Shown here piece by piece: positions 47,320 through 56,806 of a stretch of 64,000 nt of DNA. The notes under the pieces are model-generated. The model did no database searches. It was not told where the DNA came from and was given only the letters and a program-made list of their open reading frames with translations. The DNA is from Parasphingorhabdus marina DSM 22363 (GTDB lineage: Bacteria; Pseudomonadota; Alphaproteobacteria; Sphingomonadales; Sphingomonadaceae), in NCBI RefSeq assembly GCF_900128895.1, contig NZ_FSQW01000002.1, positions 496,001 through 560,000 on the forward strand, written 5' to 3'. Each line of letters begins with the position of its first letter. The first letter of the stretch is position 1. Position numbers and translations under genes: made by a program.

Positions 47320-47984
47320 GCGTAGGTCTCCAGAAATAATCGGGCAGCATCCGTTTCCGCGGTCTGTATCGAAGAGCTTGTTGACTCGACGGAGCCGACA
47401 TTGGCTACCGAGACCTGAACCTTGAATCTCAGATCATGATGCGGTCCGGTTTTTTCGATCAATTCATATATCGGCATTTTGCGTTTGTGGGCAGCGGCCC
47501 ATTCCTGCAACGCCGATTTGGGGTGCTGCACATCCTTGTCCATGCCGGATATCCGGCTGTCCCAGTATTTCAAAATGAACGCCTGGGCCGAGTCCATACC
47601 GTGATCGAGAAACACTGCGCCGATTAACGATTCCATCACGTCCCCCAGCACCTTTATGCTGTTACGTGCGCCATCATCCCGCGCCTGCTTGCCGAGGCGG
47701 ATGTGTGAATTCACCTGCAGGGAGCCGGCAACCTCTCCGCAAGTTTTCCCGGACACCAGGCCGTTGAGCCGCTGAGACAACCTGCCTTCAGGTTCATTCG
47801 GGAATTGCGAGTACAACTCCGCGGCGATGGTCAGGCCGAGCACTCGGTCACCCAGAAATTCCAGGCGCTGATAGTCTTTTTCGCCAAAACTGCCGTGCGT
47901 AACCGCCCGGACATAGAGGCGGATATCGCCGGGTGCTTTCCCGACAATCTGCGTTATCCAGTTCCGAAAGTCCGTGTTGCTCAA
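47316..47984 (-). CDS. rnc: Ribonuclease III
   Basis: Double-strand-specific endoribonuclease (222 aa) for rRNA processing. The signature YQRLEFLGDRVLGLTIA is followed by LGDVMESLIGAVFLDHG with the metal-binding acidic residues. A C-terminal dsRNA-binding domain is present (PKSALQEWAAAHKRKMPIYE). The start is taken as TTG 47984, which overlaps the lepB stop as TTGA and has GAGAGG just upstream. A GTG eight codons earlier is the alternative. Confidence 0.95.
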   Translation of the reverse strand: MSNTDFRNWITQIVGKAPGDIRLYVRAVTHGSFGEKDYQRLEFLGDRVLGLTIAAELYSQFPNEPEGRLSQRLNGLVSGKTCGEVAGSLQVNSHIRLGKQARDDGARNSIKVLGDVMESLIGAVFLDHGMDSAQAFILKYWDSRISGMDKDVQHPKSALQEWAAAHKRKMPIYELIEKTGPHHDLRFKVQVSVANVGSVESTSSSIQTAETDAARLFLETYA

Positions 47985-48784
47985 AAGTCCTCTCCAATCC
48001 GTTCCCACCGCGCGGCCGGAAACCAGGAAACCGGATTTAGCAGTTCTGCAGATCCGTCTGTAGAAAACACCGAAACCAGAGCCCGCCCAACCAGATTTTC
48101 CTGAGGGACCATGCCGATGGCCTGACCTTCCTGGGCAGGCCAGCGACTGTCTGCACTGCGATCCCGATTATCACCCATCAGAAACATGTGACCATCCGGA
48201 ACGACAAACGGTCCCCGATCATCCCCGTCAGAGTTTTCGTCCAGATCGAGTATCCGGTAAGACCGGCCATTGGGCAGAGTTTCCTCAAACTGAGGATAGC
48301 GGCAAATCGCATTGCCTTCACCGTCTGATGTTTCAAATGATTCCCTGTAACAGGGGCTGTTTGGCGTGATTGCATGGACAAAAGGTTCAATCTCGGTTCG
48401 CTCCACGGCCTTTCCGTTGATGGATACCAGTCCATCTGAAACCTCGACAATATCGCCAGGCAATCCGACTACGCGCTTGATATAGTCTTCCTTCGCATTG
48501 GGTGGCGCCTTGAATACTACCACATCTCCCGGGGTTGGGGGATTGGGAAGGAGCCGTCCGGGAATTATCGGGGCGCTGTAGGGCATGCTGTACTTTGAGA
48601 ACCCGTAAGGCCATTTCGCAACGAGCAGAAAGTCACCGACCATCAGGCGCGGCTGCATCGATTCTGAAGGAATGTTGAAGGGTGCAACAACGAAGCTCCG
48701 GAGTACCAGCACAAAGAGCGCGAGCTTGAACAAAAAACCGACAAACTCGGCCGTTTCGGATTTCTGGTTTCCAGATTTTCTCAT
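47981..48784 (-). CDS. lepB: Signal peptidase I
   Basis: Membrane-bound leader peptidase (267 aa) using a Ser-Lys dyad. One N-terminal membrane helix (FLFKLALFVLVLRSFVVAPF) precedes the catalytic Ser in IPSESMQPRL. The lysine is in EDYIKRVVGLPGD. The C-terminal box MGDNRDRSADSR is intact. ATG 48784 with AAAGGGGC upstream is favoured over an in-frame ATG 23 codons earlier. It opens the lepB-rnc-era operon and diverges from pgi. Confidence 0.96.
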   Translation of the reverse strand: MRKSGNQKSETAEFVGFLFKLALFVLVLRSFVVAPFNIPSESMQPRLMVGDFLLVAKWPYGFSKYSMPYSAPIIPGRLLPNPPTPGDVVVFKAPPNAKEDYIKRVVGLPGDIVEVSDGLVSINGKAVERTEIEPFVHAITPNSPCYRESFETSDGEGNAICRYPQFEETLPNGRSYRILDLDENSDGDDRGPFVVPDGHMFLMGDNRDRSADSRWPAQEGQAIGMVPQENLVGRALVSVFSTDGSAELLNPVSWFPAARWERIGEDF

Positions 48785-48941
48785 CGCGCCCCTTTGCTGA
48801 CATTGCCCCGCGGGGTCAAGTGCCGAACAAGTCGCCCGATCGGTGGTTGGCAAAGGACAATTTGCGCTTGTGAGAAAGTCTTGCTGGCGATAGTGCCTAA
48901 GGCTCGATCAGCTTCCGGGTCCGACACAGAAGGAACAGAAT

Positions 48942-50435
48942 TTGGCAGACTGGAACAGTATCAAAAACCAGCCCCGCAAAAGCCTCACCGCATTGTTCGA
49001 TCAAGATACCGACCGCGTCGGGCAGTTCTCCTTTGAACAATCCGGCATATTGTTCGATTTCTCGAAGACACATCTTGATGGTGAGCTGATATCTGCTTTC
49101 CAAAAACTGTCCGAAGAATTGGCAGTATCCGATCGCATTCAGTCGCTGCTCGCTGGCGAAACGGTCAATCCCAGCGAGGGCAGGGCCGCCGAGCATAGCG
49201 CCGAACGGGGAATTGGTGATCCGGACAGCGTGCATATGGCGGGGCTTTTGCGATCCCGTATGGCGGGACTGATCAAGGCTATCGACGCCGGTGCCTTGGG
49301 CGAGATCAGGCATGTCATTCATCTTGGGATTGGCGGATCGGCTCTGGGTCCGGAATTACTTTTGCAGACTTTGTCCCTTGGTGATGAAAAATACGAAACG
49401 GCAGTCGTGTCCAATATCGACGGGAGTGCGCTGGAGCCTGTACTGGAACGTTTTGAGGCCGCCAGGACCCTTCTGGTCATTGCGTCCAAGAGCTTCACAA
49501 CGGCGGAAACACTGCTGAACGCACAGTCGGTAATGGACTGGATGCGGGAAGAGGGCGAATCCGATCCCTTCGGGCGGATTGTCGCCCTGACCGCCAAACC
49601 GGACAAAGCCGTCGAATGGGGCATTGATGAAAGCCGGATCCTGCCATTTTCCGAGACCATCGGAGGACGCTATTCGCTCTGGTCATCCATCGGATTCAGT
49701 GTGGCCCTGACGGTCGGATTTGAGGTGTTTGAAGATCTGCTCGCCGGTGCGGCGGAAATGGACCGGCATTTTGCCGACACGCCGCCTGAGCAGAATATTC
49801 CGGTGCTTGCTGCCTGGTGCGACCAGTTTTACGCCCAGGTACGGGAATATGAAACCCGGGCGGTGTTCGTTTATGACGAGCGTCTCGGCCTGCTTCCGGA
49901 CTATCTTCAGCAGCTGGAAATGGAGAGCAATGGAAAGTCGGTAAAACTGAACGGTGAGCCCATTGATGGCCACAGCGGTTCGATTACCTGGGGCGGCGTC
50001 GGTACCGATGCACAGCATGCAGTGTTCCAGCTCCTGCATCAGGGAACACATGTGGTTCCGGTCGAATTTCTCGCGGTGATCGAACCCGGCCATTCACTGC
50101 AGGAAGCGCATCACAAGGGACTGTTGCTCAATTGTTTTGGCCAGGCCGCAGCCCTGATGGCAGGCAAGACGTCTGATGATCCCAATCGCAATTACCCTGG
50201 GGACAGGCCATCGACCACGATATTGCTGGACAGACTGGACGGCAAGACACTGGGTGCGCTGATCGCCTTTTACGAACACCGGACCTTCGTCAATGCGGCG
50301 ATGCTGGAGATCAATCCGTTTGACCAGTTCGGAGTCGAACTCGGCAAAGAGATGGCCAATCAACTAATGTCCGGCGACGGTAACAAAATGGACCCTTCGA
50401 CCGAACAATTGAAAAAGCGGGCCTTTCCGGCCTGA
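48942..50435 (+). CDS. pgi: Glucose-6-phosphate isomerase
   Basis: Interconverts glucose- and fructose-6-phosphate (497 aa). HLGIGGSALGPELLLQ, the second PGI motif in SITWGGVGTDAQHAVFQ, and HQGTHVVPVEF with KGLLLNCFGQ are typical. The start is TTG 48942 (MADWNSIKNQ) behind AAGGAA. It is followed by gor with a 16-base gap. Confidence 0.96.
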   Translation: MADWNSIKNQPRKSLTALFDQDTDRVGQFSFEQSGILFDFSKTHLDGELISAFQKLSEELAVSDRIQSLLAGETVNPSEGRAAEHSAERGIGDPDSVHMAGLLRSRMAGLIKAIDAGALGEIRHVIHLGIGGSALGPELLLQTLSLGDEKYETAVVSNIDGSALEPVLERFEAARTLLVIASKSFTTAETLLNAQSVMDWMREEGESDPFGRIVALTAKPDKAVEWGIDESRILPFSETIGGRYSLWSSIGFSVALTVGFEVFEDLLAGAAEMDRHFADTPPEQNIPVLAAWCDQFYAQVREYETRAVFVYDERLGLLPDYLQQLEMESNGKSVKLNGEPIDGHSGSITWGGVGTDAQHAVFQLLHQGTHVVPVEFLAVIEPGHSLQEAHHKGLLLNCFGQAAALMAGKTSDDPNRNYPGDRPSTTILLDRLDGKTLGALIAFYEHRTFVNAAMLEINPFDQFGVELGKEMANQLMSGDGNKMDPSTEQLKKRAFPA

Positions 50436-50451
50436 CTATCAAGGAAAAAAC

Positions 50452-51801
50452 ATGTCAGAATCTGATTATGATCTCTTCGTCATTGGTGCCGGCTCCGGCG
50501 GCGTGCGCGCGGCGCGCGTTTCGGCATCCTATGGCGCGAAAGTCGCTGTAGCCGAGGAATACAGGGTCGGTGGCACCTGCGTCATCCGTGGCTGTGTGCC
50601 GAAAAAGCTCCTCGTTTACGGCTCCCATTTTTCCGAAGATCTGGAAGACGGCAAGAATTTTGGCTGGACCTGGGAAAATGCGCATTTTGACTGGACGAAA
50701 TTGCGGGACCATGTGCTCGGCGATGTGGATCGTCTGAACAACGCCTATATGGACACGCTCAAAAATCATGATGTCGAAATGATACTGGAGCGCGCCGAAA
50801 TAGCCGGACCCAACGAAATCAAACTGGCTTCGGGCAAGACCGTCACGGCCAAAACCATCCTGGTTGCAACCGGTGCCTGGCCGGATGTGCCCGAATTTCC
50901 GGGCAGTGAGTACATGCTCACATCCAATGAGATGTTTCATCTGGAAAAGCTCCCCGAAACAGTAATCATTTCCGGTGGTGGTTACATCGCCAATGAATTT
51001 GCCGGCATTTTCAACGGCCTTGGCAGTGAAGTTATCGTGGTCAACCGATCCGATGTCATTCTGCGGGGCTATGACGAAAGTCTGCGCGACCGGCTGCTGC
51101 AGATCGGCACCAGCAAGGGTATCACCTACAAGTTCAACTGCACATTCGACAAGATCGAGAAACGCGAAGATGGCGCACTCGATGTCTATATGGACGGCAG
51201 GGATCGCCCGGTTGTCGCCGATGTTGTTCTCGCCGCGACCGGGCGCCGGCCAAAGGTCGACGGCCTGGGGCTGGAAAATGCCGGCGTGGAAACCAACGAG
51301 AAGGGTGCGATCAAGGTTGATGAATACAGCCAGACCAATGTCGAAAGCATCTATGCCGTGGGCGATGTGACGGACCGGGTTCAGTTGACTCCGGTGGCGA
51401 TCCGCGAAGGACAGGCCTTTGCTGACACCGTGTTTGGCGACAACCCGCGGACGGTGGATTATGACATGATTCCGTCCGCCGTCTTTTCTCAGCCACCCAT
51501 TGCTTCGGTGGGCCTGACCGAAGGCGAAGCCCGTTCGCAATATGGCAACATCAAGGTCTATTCCTCGGATTTCCGGGCAATGCGTAATGTCTTTGCCGAC
51601 CGCGCGGAACGCAGTCTGTACAAGATGATTGTCGAGGCCACGAGCGAGAAAATCCTGGGCCTCCACATGATCGGACCGGAAGCGCCCGAAATCCTGCAGG
51701 CAGCTGCCGTAGCGGTGAAGGCCGGACTGACCAAACAGGCCTTTGACGACACCGTCGCATTGCACCCCAGCATGTCGGAAGAACTTGTCCTGCTCAAATA
51801 G
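50452..51801 (+). CDS. gor: Glutathione-disulfide reductase
   Basis: FAD/NADPH disulfide reductase (449 aa) keeping glutathione reduced. The redox-active pair is C43/C48 in GGTCVIRGCVPKK. FAD motif FVIGAGSGGVRAAR and NADPH motif SGGGYIANEFAGIF are intact. The C-terminal HPSMSEE supplies the active-site His and Glu. AAGGAAAAAAC precedes the ATG. It complements glutathione-linked proteins elsewhere in the window (GFA protein, MAPEG pair). Confidence 0.96.
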   Translation: MSESDYDLFVIGAGSGGVRAARVSASYGAKVAVAEEYRVGGTCVIRGCVPKKLLVYGSHFSEDLEDGKNFGWTWENAHFDWTKLRDHVLGDVDRLNNAYMDTLKNHDVEMILERAEIAGPNEIKLASGKTVTAKTILVATGAWPDVPEFPGSEYMLTSNEMFHLEKLPETVIISGGGYIANEFAGIFNGLGSEVIVVNRSDVILRGYDESLRDRLLQIGTSKGITYKFNCTFDKIEKREDGALDVYMDGRDRPVVADVVLAATGRRPKVDGLGLENAGVETNEKGAIKVDEYSQTNVESIYAVGDVTDRVQLTPVAIREGQAFADTVFGDNPRTVDYDMIPSAVFSQPPIASVGLTEGEARSQYGNIKVYSSDFRAMRNVFADRAERSLYKMIVEATSEKILGLHMIGPEAPEILQAAAVAVKAGLTKQAFDDTVALHPSMSEELVLLK

Positions 51802-51837
51802 CAAGCCGCACTGGACAGTTTCAAATTGCAATGTAAA

Positions 51838-51864
51838 CTCTCTCCAACATTTGGGAGAGGGTGA
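51838..51864 (+). promoter_or_regulatory. Hairpin covering the ribosome-binding site of the DFR-like gene
   Basis: CTCTCC (51840-51845) pairs with GGAGAG (51854-51859), extendable by a G-U and a G-C pair, with a short A/T-rich loop. The right arm is the Shine-Dalgarno of the ATG at 51865, so the helix would mask it. The pairing is seen; a regulatory role is inference. Confidence 0.35.
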
Positions 51865-52881
51865 ATGTCCAACATTGCGATGGTTTCGGGCGGATCGGGC
51901 TATATAGCCACTTACATCATTCAACAGCTGCTGGATGATGGCTGGACCGTGCACACGACTGTTCGCAATCTCGACCGAGAGGCCGAGGTACGACGCCGCT
52001 TTCCGGATGCAAACGACAAACTGAAGTTTTTTCAGGCCGATCTCACGCATGACGAAGGCTGGGCGGCCGCAATGGCGGGATGTACCCATGTGGTGCATGT
52101 TGCATCCCCCATCGTTGCGCAGACGCCGAAACATGAGAATGATCTCATCGTACCAGCGCGGGAAGGCGCATTACGCGCTCTGAAATATGCGAAAGAAGCC
52201 GGCGTAAAGCGTTTCGTGCACACATCCTCCATGGCCGCCGTGGCCTATGGTGTCGATGAAGGCACCCATGAATTTGACGAGAATGACTGGACCGACATCA
52301 ATCATCCTGACGCCTATGCCTATGTGAAATCCAAGACCATTGCCGAACGGGCGGCACGCGACTGGATCGCGGACAAGGGGGAGGGGATGGAATATTGCTC
52401 GGTTAATCCCGGTATGGTCCTGGGGCCCGTGACCGACGGCGATTTCTCGGCTTCGGTTCTGGCCATTCAGCAATTGATGGACGGCAGTATCCCCATGGCC
52501 CCCGGCATAGCCTATCCCTTGGTCGACGTGCGCGATGTCGCCGATCTGCATGTCAAGGCGCTAACCGCACCGGACATCGACAATGATCGGTTCCTCGCAG
52601 CCGGACCGACGCTGACCTTCCTCGACATGGCCAATATCCTGCATCACATGCTCGGTGAAAAGGCCCGCAAGGCCCCAAGGAAAGGCATGCCCCGCTTTCT
52701 GGTCAATGTTCTCGCACTGTTCAACGCCGAGGTGCGGGGGATCAAGTCGGAACTGGGCAAGATCCGGATCGTCAAGGGAACCCATTCGCAGGACAAGCTG
52801 GGCTGGGAAATGCGTCCGGTCGAGGATACCATTGCCGACACTGCCAACAGCCTGATTGACCACGGCGTGGTCAAAGTCTGA
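51865..52881 (+). CDS. NAD(P)-dependent epimerase/dihydroflavonol-4-reductase-like
   Basis: Extended short-chain dehydrogenase (338 aa). The NAD(P) motif is VSGGSGYIATYIIQQLLDDG and HTTVRNLDRE suggests NADPH use. The catalytic tyrosine and lysine are in YAYVKSKT. The plant-type dihydroflavonol reductase resemblance is general; aldehydes or ketones are the likely substrates. It follows gor by 63 bases and precedes the pccB locus by about 100 bases. Confidence 0.9.
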   Translation: MSNIAMVSGGSGYIATYIIQQLLDDGWTVHTTVRNLDREAEVRRRFPDANDKLKFFQADLTHDEGWAAAMAGCTHVVHVASPIVAQTPKHENDLIVPAREGALRALKYAKEAGVKRFVHTSSMAAVAYGVDEGTHEFDENDWTDINHPDAYAYVKSKTIAERAARDWIADKGEGMEYCSVNPGMVLGPVTDGDFSASVLAIQQLMDGSIPMAPGIAYPLVDVRDVADLHVKALTAPDIDNDRFLAAGPTLTFLDMANILHHMLGEKARKAPRKGMPRFLVNVLALFNAEVRGIKSELGKIRIVKGTHSQDKLGWEMRPVEDTIADTANSLIDHGVVKV

Positions 52882-52984
52882 CCGTTTCCAAAGATACCAT
52901 TTTCAATAGCAGCTAGCTATTGACGGGCGCGCCGCCCAAAGGATAAGCCGCGTGCAACTTAGCGCCTGCAGCCATGGGGGAATG

Positions 52985-54507
52985 ATGTCAGACATTATCG
53001 CGCAACTCGAAGCAAAACGGGCCGAGGCCCATCTCGGCGGTGGTCAGAAGCGGATCGACGCCCAGCATGCCAAGGGCAAACTCACCGCTCGCGAACGTCT
53101 CGAAGTCCTGCTCGATGAAGGCTCGTTCGAAGAAATCGACATGTATGTCGAACATAATTGCGTCGATTTCGGCATGGAAGAAACCAAAATCCCCGGCGAT
53201 GGTGTGGTCACCGGGTCGGGCACCATCAATGGCCGGCTGGTCTATGTGTTCAGCCAGGATTTTACCGTGTTCGGCGGATCTCTGTCCGAACGCCATGCCG
53301 AGAAAATCTGCAAGGTACTCGACAATGCGATGAAAGTCGGAGCGCCGGTTATCGGGCTCAATGACTCGGGTGGCGCGCGGATTCAGGAAGGTGTCGCCTC
53401 CCTGGGTGGCTATGCCGAGGTGTTCCAGCGCAATGTGCTGGCCAGCGGCGTCATCCCGCAGCTCAGCCTGATCATGGGACCATGCGCCGGTGGGGCAGTG
53501 TACTCGCCCGCCATGACTGCATCTTCATGGTGAAGGACAGCAGCTACATGTTCGTCACTGGCCCGGACGTCGTCAAGACTGTGACCAATGAGGTCGTGAC
53601 GCAGGAAGAGCTGGGCGGGGCCGTGACCCATTCAACCAAGACCAGCGTCGCCGATGTTGCCTATGACAATGATATCGAAGCGCTGCTCGCGGCACGCGAT
53701 TTCATCGACTTCATGCCGCTATCCAACCGCGAGGAAGTCCCCGAACGGCCAACGGCGGACCCGTGGGACCGGCTGGAGGAAAGCCTCGACACGCTGGTCC
53801 CGGCCAATGCCAACCAGCCCTATGACATGCACGAAGTGATCCGGAAAATGCTCGACGAGGGCGATTTCTTCGAGATCCAGCCCGGTCATGCCGGCAATAT
53901 CATCTGCGGCTTTGGCCGGATGGAAGGCAGCACCGTGGGTGTGGTCGCCAATCAGCCGATGGTGCTGGCCGGCTGTCTCGACATCAACGCTTCAAAGAAG
54001 GCCGCGCGTTTCGTGCGTTACTGCGACGCGTTTGATATTCCGATTGTCACGCTGGTCGACGTGCCCGGCTTTCTGCCTGGCACCGATCAGGAGCACAATG
54101 GCATCATCAAACATGGCGCAAAACTGCTTTTTGCCTATGCCGAAGCGACCGTGCCCAAGATCACGATCATCACCCGAAAAGCCTATGGCGGGGCCTATGA
54201 CGTCATGGCGTCAAAGCATTTGCGCGGTGATCTCAACTATGCCTGGCCGACCGCAGAAATCGCAGTGATGGGTGCGAAGGGCGCGGTCGAGATCATCTTT
54301 CGCGGCAAGACCGAAGAAGAGATAGCCGAGCGCACGGCTGAATATGAAGCGCGTTTCGCCAATCCCTTTATCGCGGCGCAAAAAGGCTTTGTGGATGAAG
54401 TGATCATGCCGCATTCCACGCGGCGTAGAGTGGCTCTGGGGCTGCGGAAGCTGCGGAACAAGCAGCTGGAGAATCCATGGAAGAAGCATGACAATATTCC
54501 GTTATGA
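52985..54507 (+). pseudogene. pccB: Propionyl-CoA carboxylase beta subunit, frameshifted
   Basis: Carboxyltransferase subunit of propionyl-CoA carboxylase. The first part (to 53533) starts [20 protein letters not shown] and contains [16 protein letters not shown] and [14 protein letters not shown], then ends ASSW-stop. The second part (frame open from 53482) resumes at [20 protein letters not shown] and continues through [19 protein letters not shown] and [15 protein letters not shown] to a normal C-terminus ([12 protein letters not shown]). The break is at about 53516-53521. Family members read MTDFIFMVK; restoring four bases after ATGACTG gives exactly this and a 508-residue protein of normal length. 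Everything else looks intact, so this is a recent mutation or a sequence error. ATG 52982 is an alternative start. Confidence 0.9.
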
Positions 54508-55259
54508 GTATACAGTCGCCGAAAAAATTTCTGCTAAAGGTTAAACAATCACCGGACGACTTTTTTGTAATTCATTATTCCTGTCAGAGTCTCTTCGATG
54601 ATAATCCCGGATTGTCACCGCGAATAACTTCAATTGCTGTAACCCAGTTTGCAACTGGACAAGCAATGAGTTTTTCCACGCACGCAATCGCTGAAGAGTT
54701 GCACATCGCTAAGGATGACGTTTTCGCTGAGTTCGACAGGGTCGAAAAGGAATTGTTGAAACGGTTTTACGATTTCGTGCAGAATTATCGAGGATCATAT
54801 TGGATTCACTGGAACATGCGAAATTTGACATATGGATTCGAGCATCTGGAACATCGTGCTCGAACGCTCGACATAGCCAATCCGCCGTTTATTCCACCCG
54901 AACAGCGTATCAACTTGAATGACATCTTGAGGAGTAAGTACGGAAAATTGTATGCGAACCACCCACAGATGCCAACCCTGATGGATTTGAATGGAGGCAA
55001 ACCAAAAGACTTTCTCAATGGGCAACAGGAAACAGAAGCCTTTGAAAACGGTGAATTTATTAAAATGCATCAATCCACTTTGTCGAAGGTAGGATTCTTT
55101 TGCTCAGTTATGAGGAAGGCTAGCAAAAATCGTTTAATCACAGCTTCTCCCACAATAGGAGCTCGAATAGACAGATTTTATGAAGGCAGAGGTGTCAAAA
55201 CTGCTGGTTTGGTCGGGATGCTAGCTTCCGTGGGCCTTGGCATTGCGGCTCTGATATAA
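54504..55259 (+). CDS. AT-rich orphan protein, possible degenerate RNase H-like fold with membrane tail
   Basis: Unrecognised protein (251 aa). The ATG overlaps the pccB stop (ATGA). DNA is strikingly more AT-rich than both neighbours. Three strand-like segments ([11 protein letters not shown] about 20-30, [10 protein letters not shown] 40-49, AMSFSTH 54-60) precede a helix and [20 protein letters not shown] (99-118). The order recalls DnaQ-type exonucleases, but the acidic catalytic residues are not in the expected places. A His-bearing helix ([12 protein letters not shown]) follows near residue 175. The end ([19 protein letters not shown]) is a single hydrophobic helix, suggesting a tail anchor. 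The fold assignment is tentative inference. It sits between pccB and a DUF808 gene and was probably acquired later. Confidence 0.7.
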   Translation: MSIQSPKKFLLKVKQSPDDFFVIHYSCQSLFDDNPGLSPRITSIAVTQFATGQAMSFSTHAIAEELHIAKDDVFAEFDRVEKELLKRFYDFVQNYRGSYWIHWNMRNLTYGFEHLEHRARTLDIANPPFIPPEQRINLNDILRSKYGKLYANHPQMPTLMDLNGGKPKDFLNGQQETEAFENGEFIKMHQSTLSKVGFFCSVMRKASKNRLITASPTIGARIDRFYEGRGVKTAGLVGMLASVGLGIAALI

Positions 55260-55260
55260 A

Positions 55261-56205
55261 ATGCCCACAGGACTAGTCGCCCTTCTTGATGACGTTGCCG
55301 CAATCGCCAAGGTGGCGGCCGCTTCCGTGGATGATATCAGCGCCGCCGCCGCTCGGGCAGGGGCCAAGTCGGCCGGGGTCGTGATTGATGATGCGGCGGT
55401 GACCCCGCAATATGTGACCGGGTTCGATCCTGCGCGCGAACTGCCGATGATCTGGAAGATCGCCAAGGGGTCGATCAAGAACAAATTGTTGTTCCTGCTC
55501 CCCGCCGCGGTTTTGCTGGGTCAATTTGCGTCATTTCTGATCCCGATCATCCTGATCCTCGGCGGGCTGTTCCTTTGCTATGAGGCGGCGGAAAAGGTGC
55601 TCGAATGGCTGCATGTCGACGAAAGCACCAAACATGAGGAACCGGCGATCATCGAAGGCCATGGCCGTGAAGAGGAAATGGTTTCCGGCGCAATCCGGAC
55701 CGATTTCATTCTGTCCGCGGAAATCATGGCCATTGCCTTGTCCGAAGTCACCGACGAGGTCTGGTGGCAACAGGGGATCATCCTTGCGCTGATCGGCGTG
55801 GTGATTACCGTGGCTGTCTATGGCGCGGTGGCGCTAATAGTGAAAATGGATGATGTTGGGCTCCATCTGGCCACTGAAAATACCGGTTTTACTGCGAAGT
55901 TCGGCCGCGGATTGGTGCAGTTCATGCCGAAATTGCTGGCCACCATATCGGTTATCGGCACGCTCGCCATGGCCTGGGTCGGTGGCGGCCTGTTGGTTCA
56001 CAATATTGCCGCGGTTGGCTGGCACGGCCCGGAACATCTGATCGATATTGTTTCGCATCCGATTGTCGGCTTTTTGCCGGAATCCTGGGGCTATTTTGGC
56101 GAAGGCATCCTATTTGCCATCCTGTCGGGCCTGCTCGGCGTAGCGATCGGGGCCGTGATCGCACCGCTGGTCCACAAGATTTTCCCGCATGGGGAAAAGC
56201 ACTGA
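55261..56205 (+). CDS. DUF808 (YedI-like) inner-membrane protein
   Basis: Integral-membrane protein (314 aa) of the DUF808 family; function unknown. The soluble N-terminus GLVALLDDVAAIAKVAAASVD and VIDDAAVTPQYVTGFDPARE are characteristic. Membrane helices follow from about residue 80 (LLFLLPAAVLLGQFASFLIP). VWWQQGIILALIGVVITVAVYGAVALIV and the later WVGGGLLVHN region continue the pattern. It begins one base after the stop of the AT-rich gene. DNA composition here returns to the local norm, so the insertion boundary is near 55260. Confidence 0.9.
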   Translation: MPTGLVALLDDVAAIAKVAAASVDDISAAAARAGAKSAGVVIDDAAVTPQYVTGFDPARELPMIWKIAKGSIKNKLLFLLPAAVLLGQFASFLIPIILILGGLFLCYEAAEKVLEWLHVDESTKHEEPAIIEGHGREEEMVSGAIRTDFILSAEIMAIALSEVTDEVWWQQGIILALIGVVITVAVYGAVALIVKMDDVGLHLATENTGFTAKFGRGLVQFMPKLLATISVIGTLAMAWVGGGLLVHNIAAVGWHGPEHLIDIVSHPIVGFLPESWGYFGEGILFAILSGLLGVAIGAVIAPLVHKIFPHGEKH

Positions 56206-56272
56206 ATTCTGCTGTTGCAAAAGCGGGACCATTTGGGCATTTAACTGATCAATTAAACCGAGGGAAAAAGCC

Positions 56273-56707
56273 ATGAAACTGGGACGCATGAACCATATTG
56301 GCGTGGCCACACCGGATCTGGACGCTTCCATTGCCTTCTACCGCGATGTCATGGGCGCTACCGATATCACCGAGCCCTTTGTGCTGGAATCGCAGAAAGT
56401 GCGCGTGTGCTTCGTGAACACGCCGGGAGAGGGCGGAACAGCTGGGACCCAGGTCGAATTGCTGCAACCGACCAAAGCGGACAGCGCTGTCGGAAAATGG
56501 CTGGAAAAGAATCCGTTGGGCGGACAACATCATATCTGCTTTGAGGTTCCGGATATTCACGAGGCCAAGGCGGAATTTGAAGCGATGGGCAAACGCGTTC
56601 TGGGAGAACCGCGCATCGGTGCCCATGGCACGCTTATCTTTTTTGTGCATCCCAAGGATATGGGCGGGATGCTAACCGAGATCATGGAAACGCCAAAGGA
56701 TCATTAA
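56273..56707 (+). CDS. mce: Methylmalonyl-CoA epimerase
   Basis: VOC-fold metalloenzyme (144 aa) interconverting (S)- and (R)-methylmalonyl-CoA, between propionyl-CoA carboxylase and the mutase. MNHIGVATPDLDASIAFYRD opens the fold with a metal-binding His. HHICFEVPDI and GTLIFFVHPKDMGGMLTEI complete the sites. Length is typical. GAGGGAAAAAGCC precedes the ATG. Context between pccB and the mutase gene supports the assignment. Confidence 0.95.
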   Translation: MKLGRMNHIGVATPDLDASIAFYRDVMGATDITEPFVLESQKVRVCFVNTPGEGGTAGTQVELLQPTKADSAVGKWLEKNPLGGQHHICFEVPDIHEAKAEFEAMGKRVLGEPRIGAHGTLIFFVHPKDMGGMLTEIMETPKDH

Positions 56708-56713
56708 ACACAG

Positions 56714-56787
56714 CGTCACCTCGGCGCAGGCCGGGGTTTCAGGCGGAATGGAAAACCGTCCGGGATTCCCATCTTCGCGGGAATGAC
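56714..56787. repeat. REP-like paired-hairpin repeat, copy 1
   Basis: Begins CGTCACC and ends AATGAC. Two small hairpins are seen: ACC.CGGC with GCCG.GGT (56718-56737) and ATTCCC with GGGAAT (around 56765-56784). The outer GTCA and TGAC ends can pair. The layout matches the copy at 60844. It lies in the gap between mce and the enoyl-CoA hydratase gene. Confidence 0.6.
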
Positions 56788-56806
56788 AAAAATGAGGGAT
56801 ACAATC

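Noticed and set aside
50455-52134. Very long open frame on the minus strand (559 codons) opposite gor and the start of the DFR-like gene
   Set aside because: It is antisense to genes with clear motifs, has no recognisable domains, and follows from codon bias of the sense strand.
53482-53533. Programmed ribosomal frameshift in pccB
   Set aside because: A -1 shift would be needed, but no slippery heptamer or downstream structure is seen and the conserved MTDF residues would still be lost. A deletion explains the data better.
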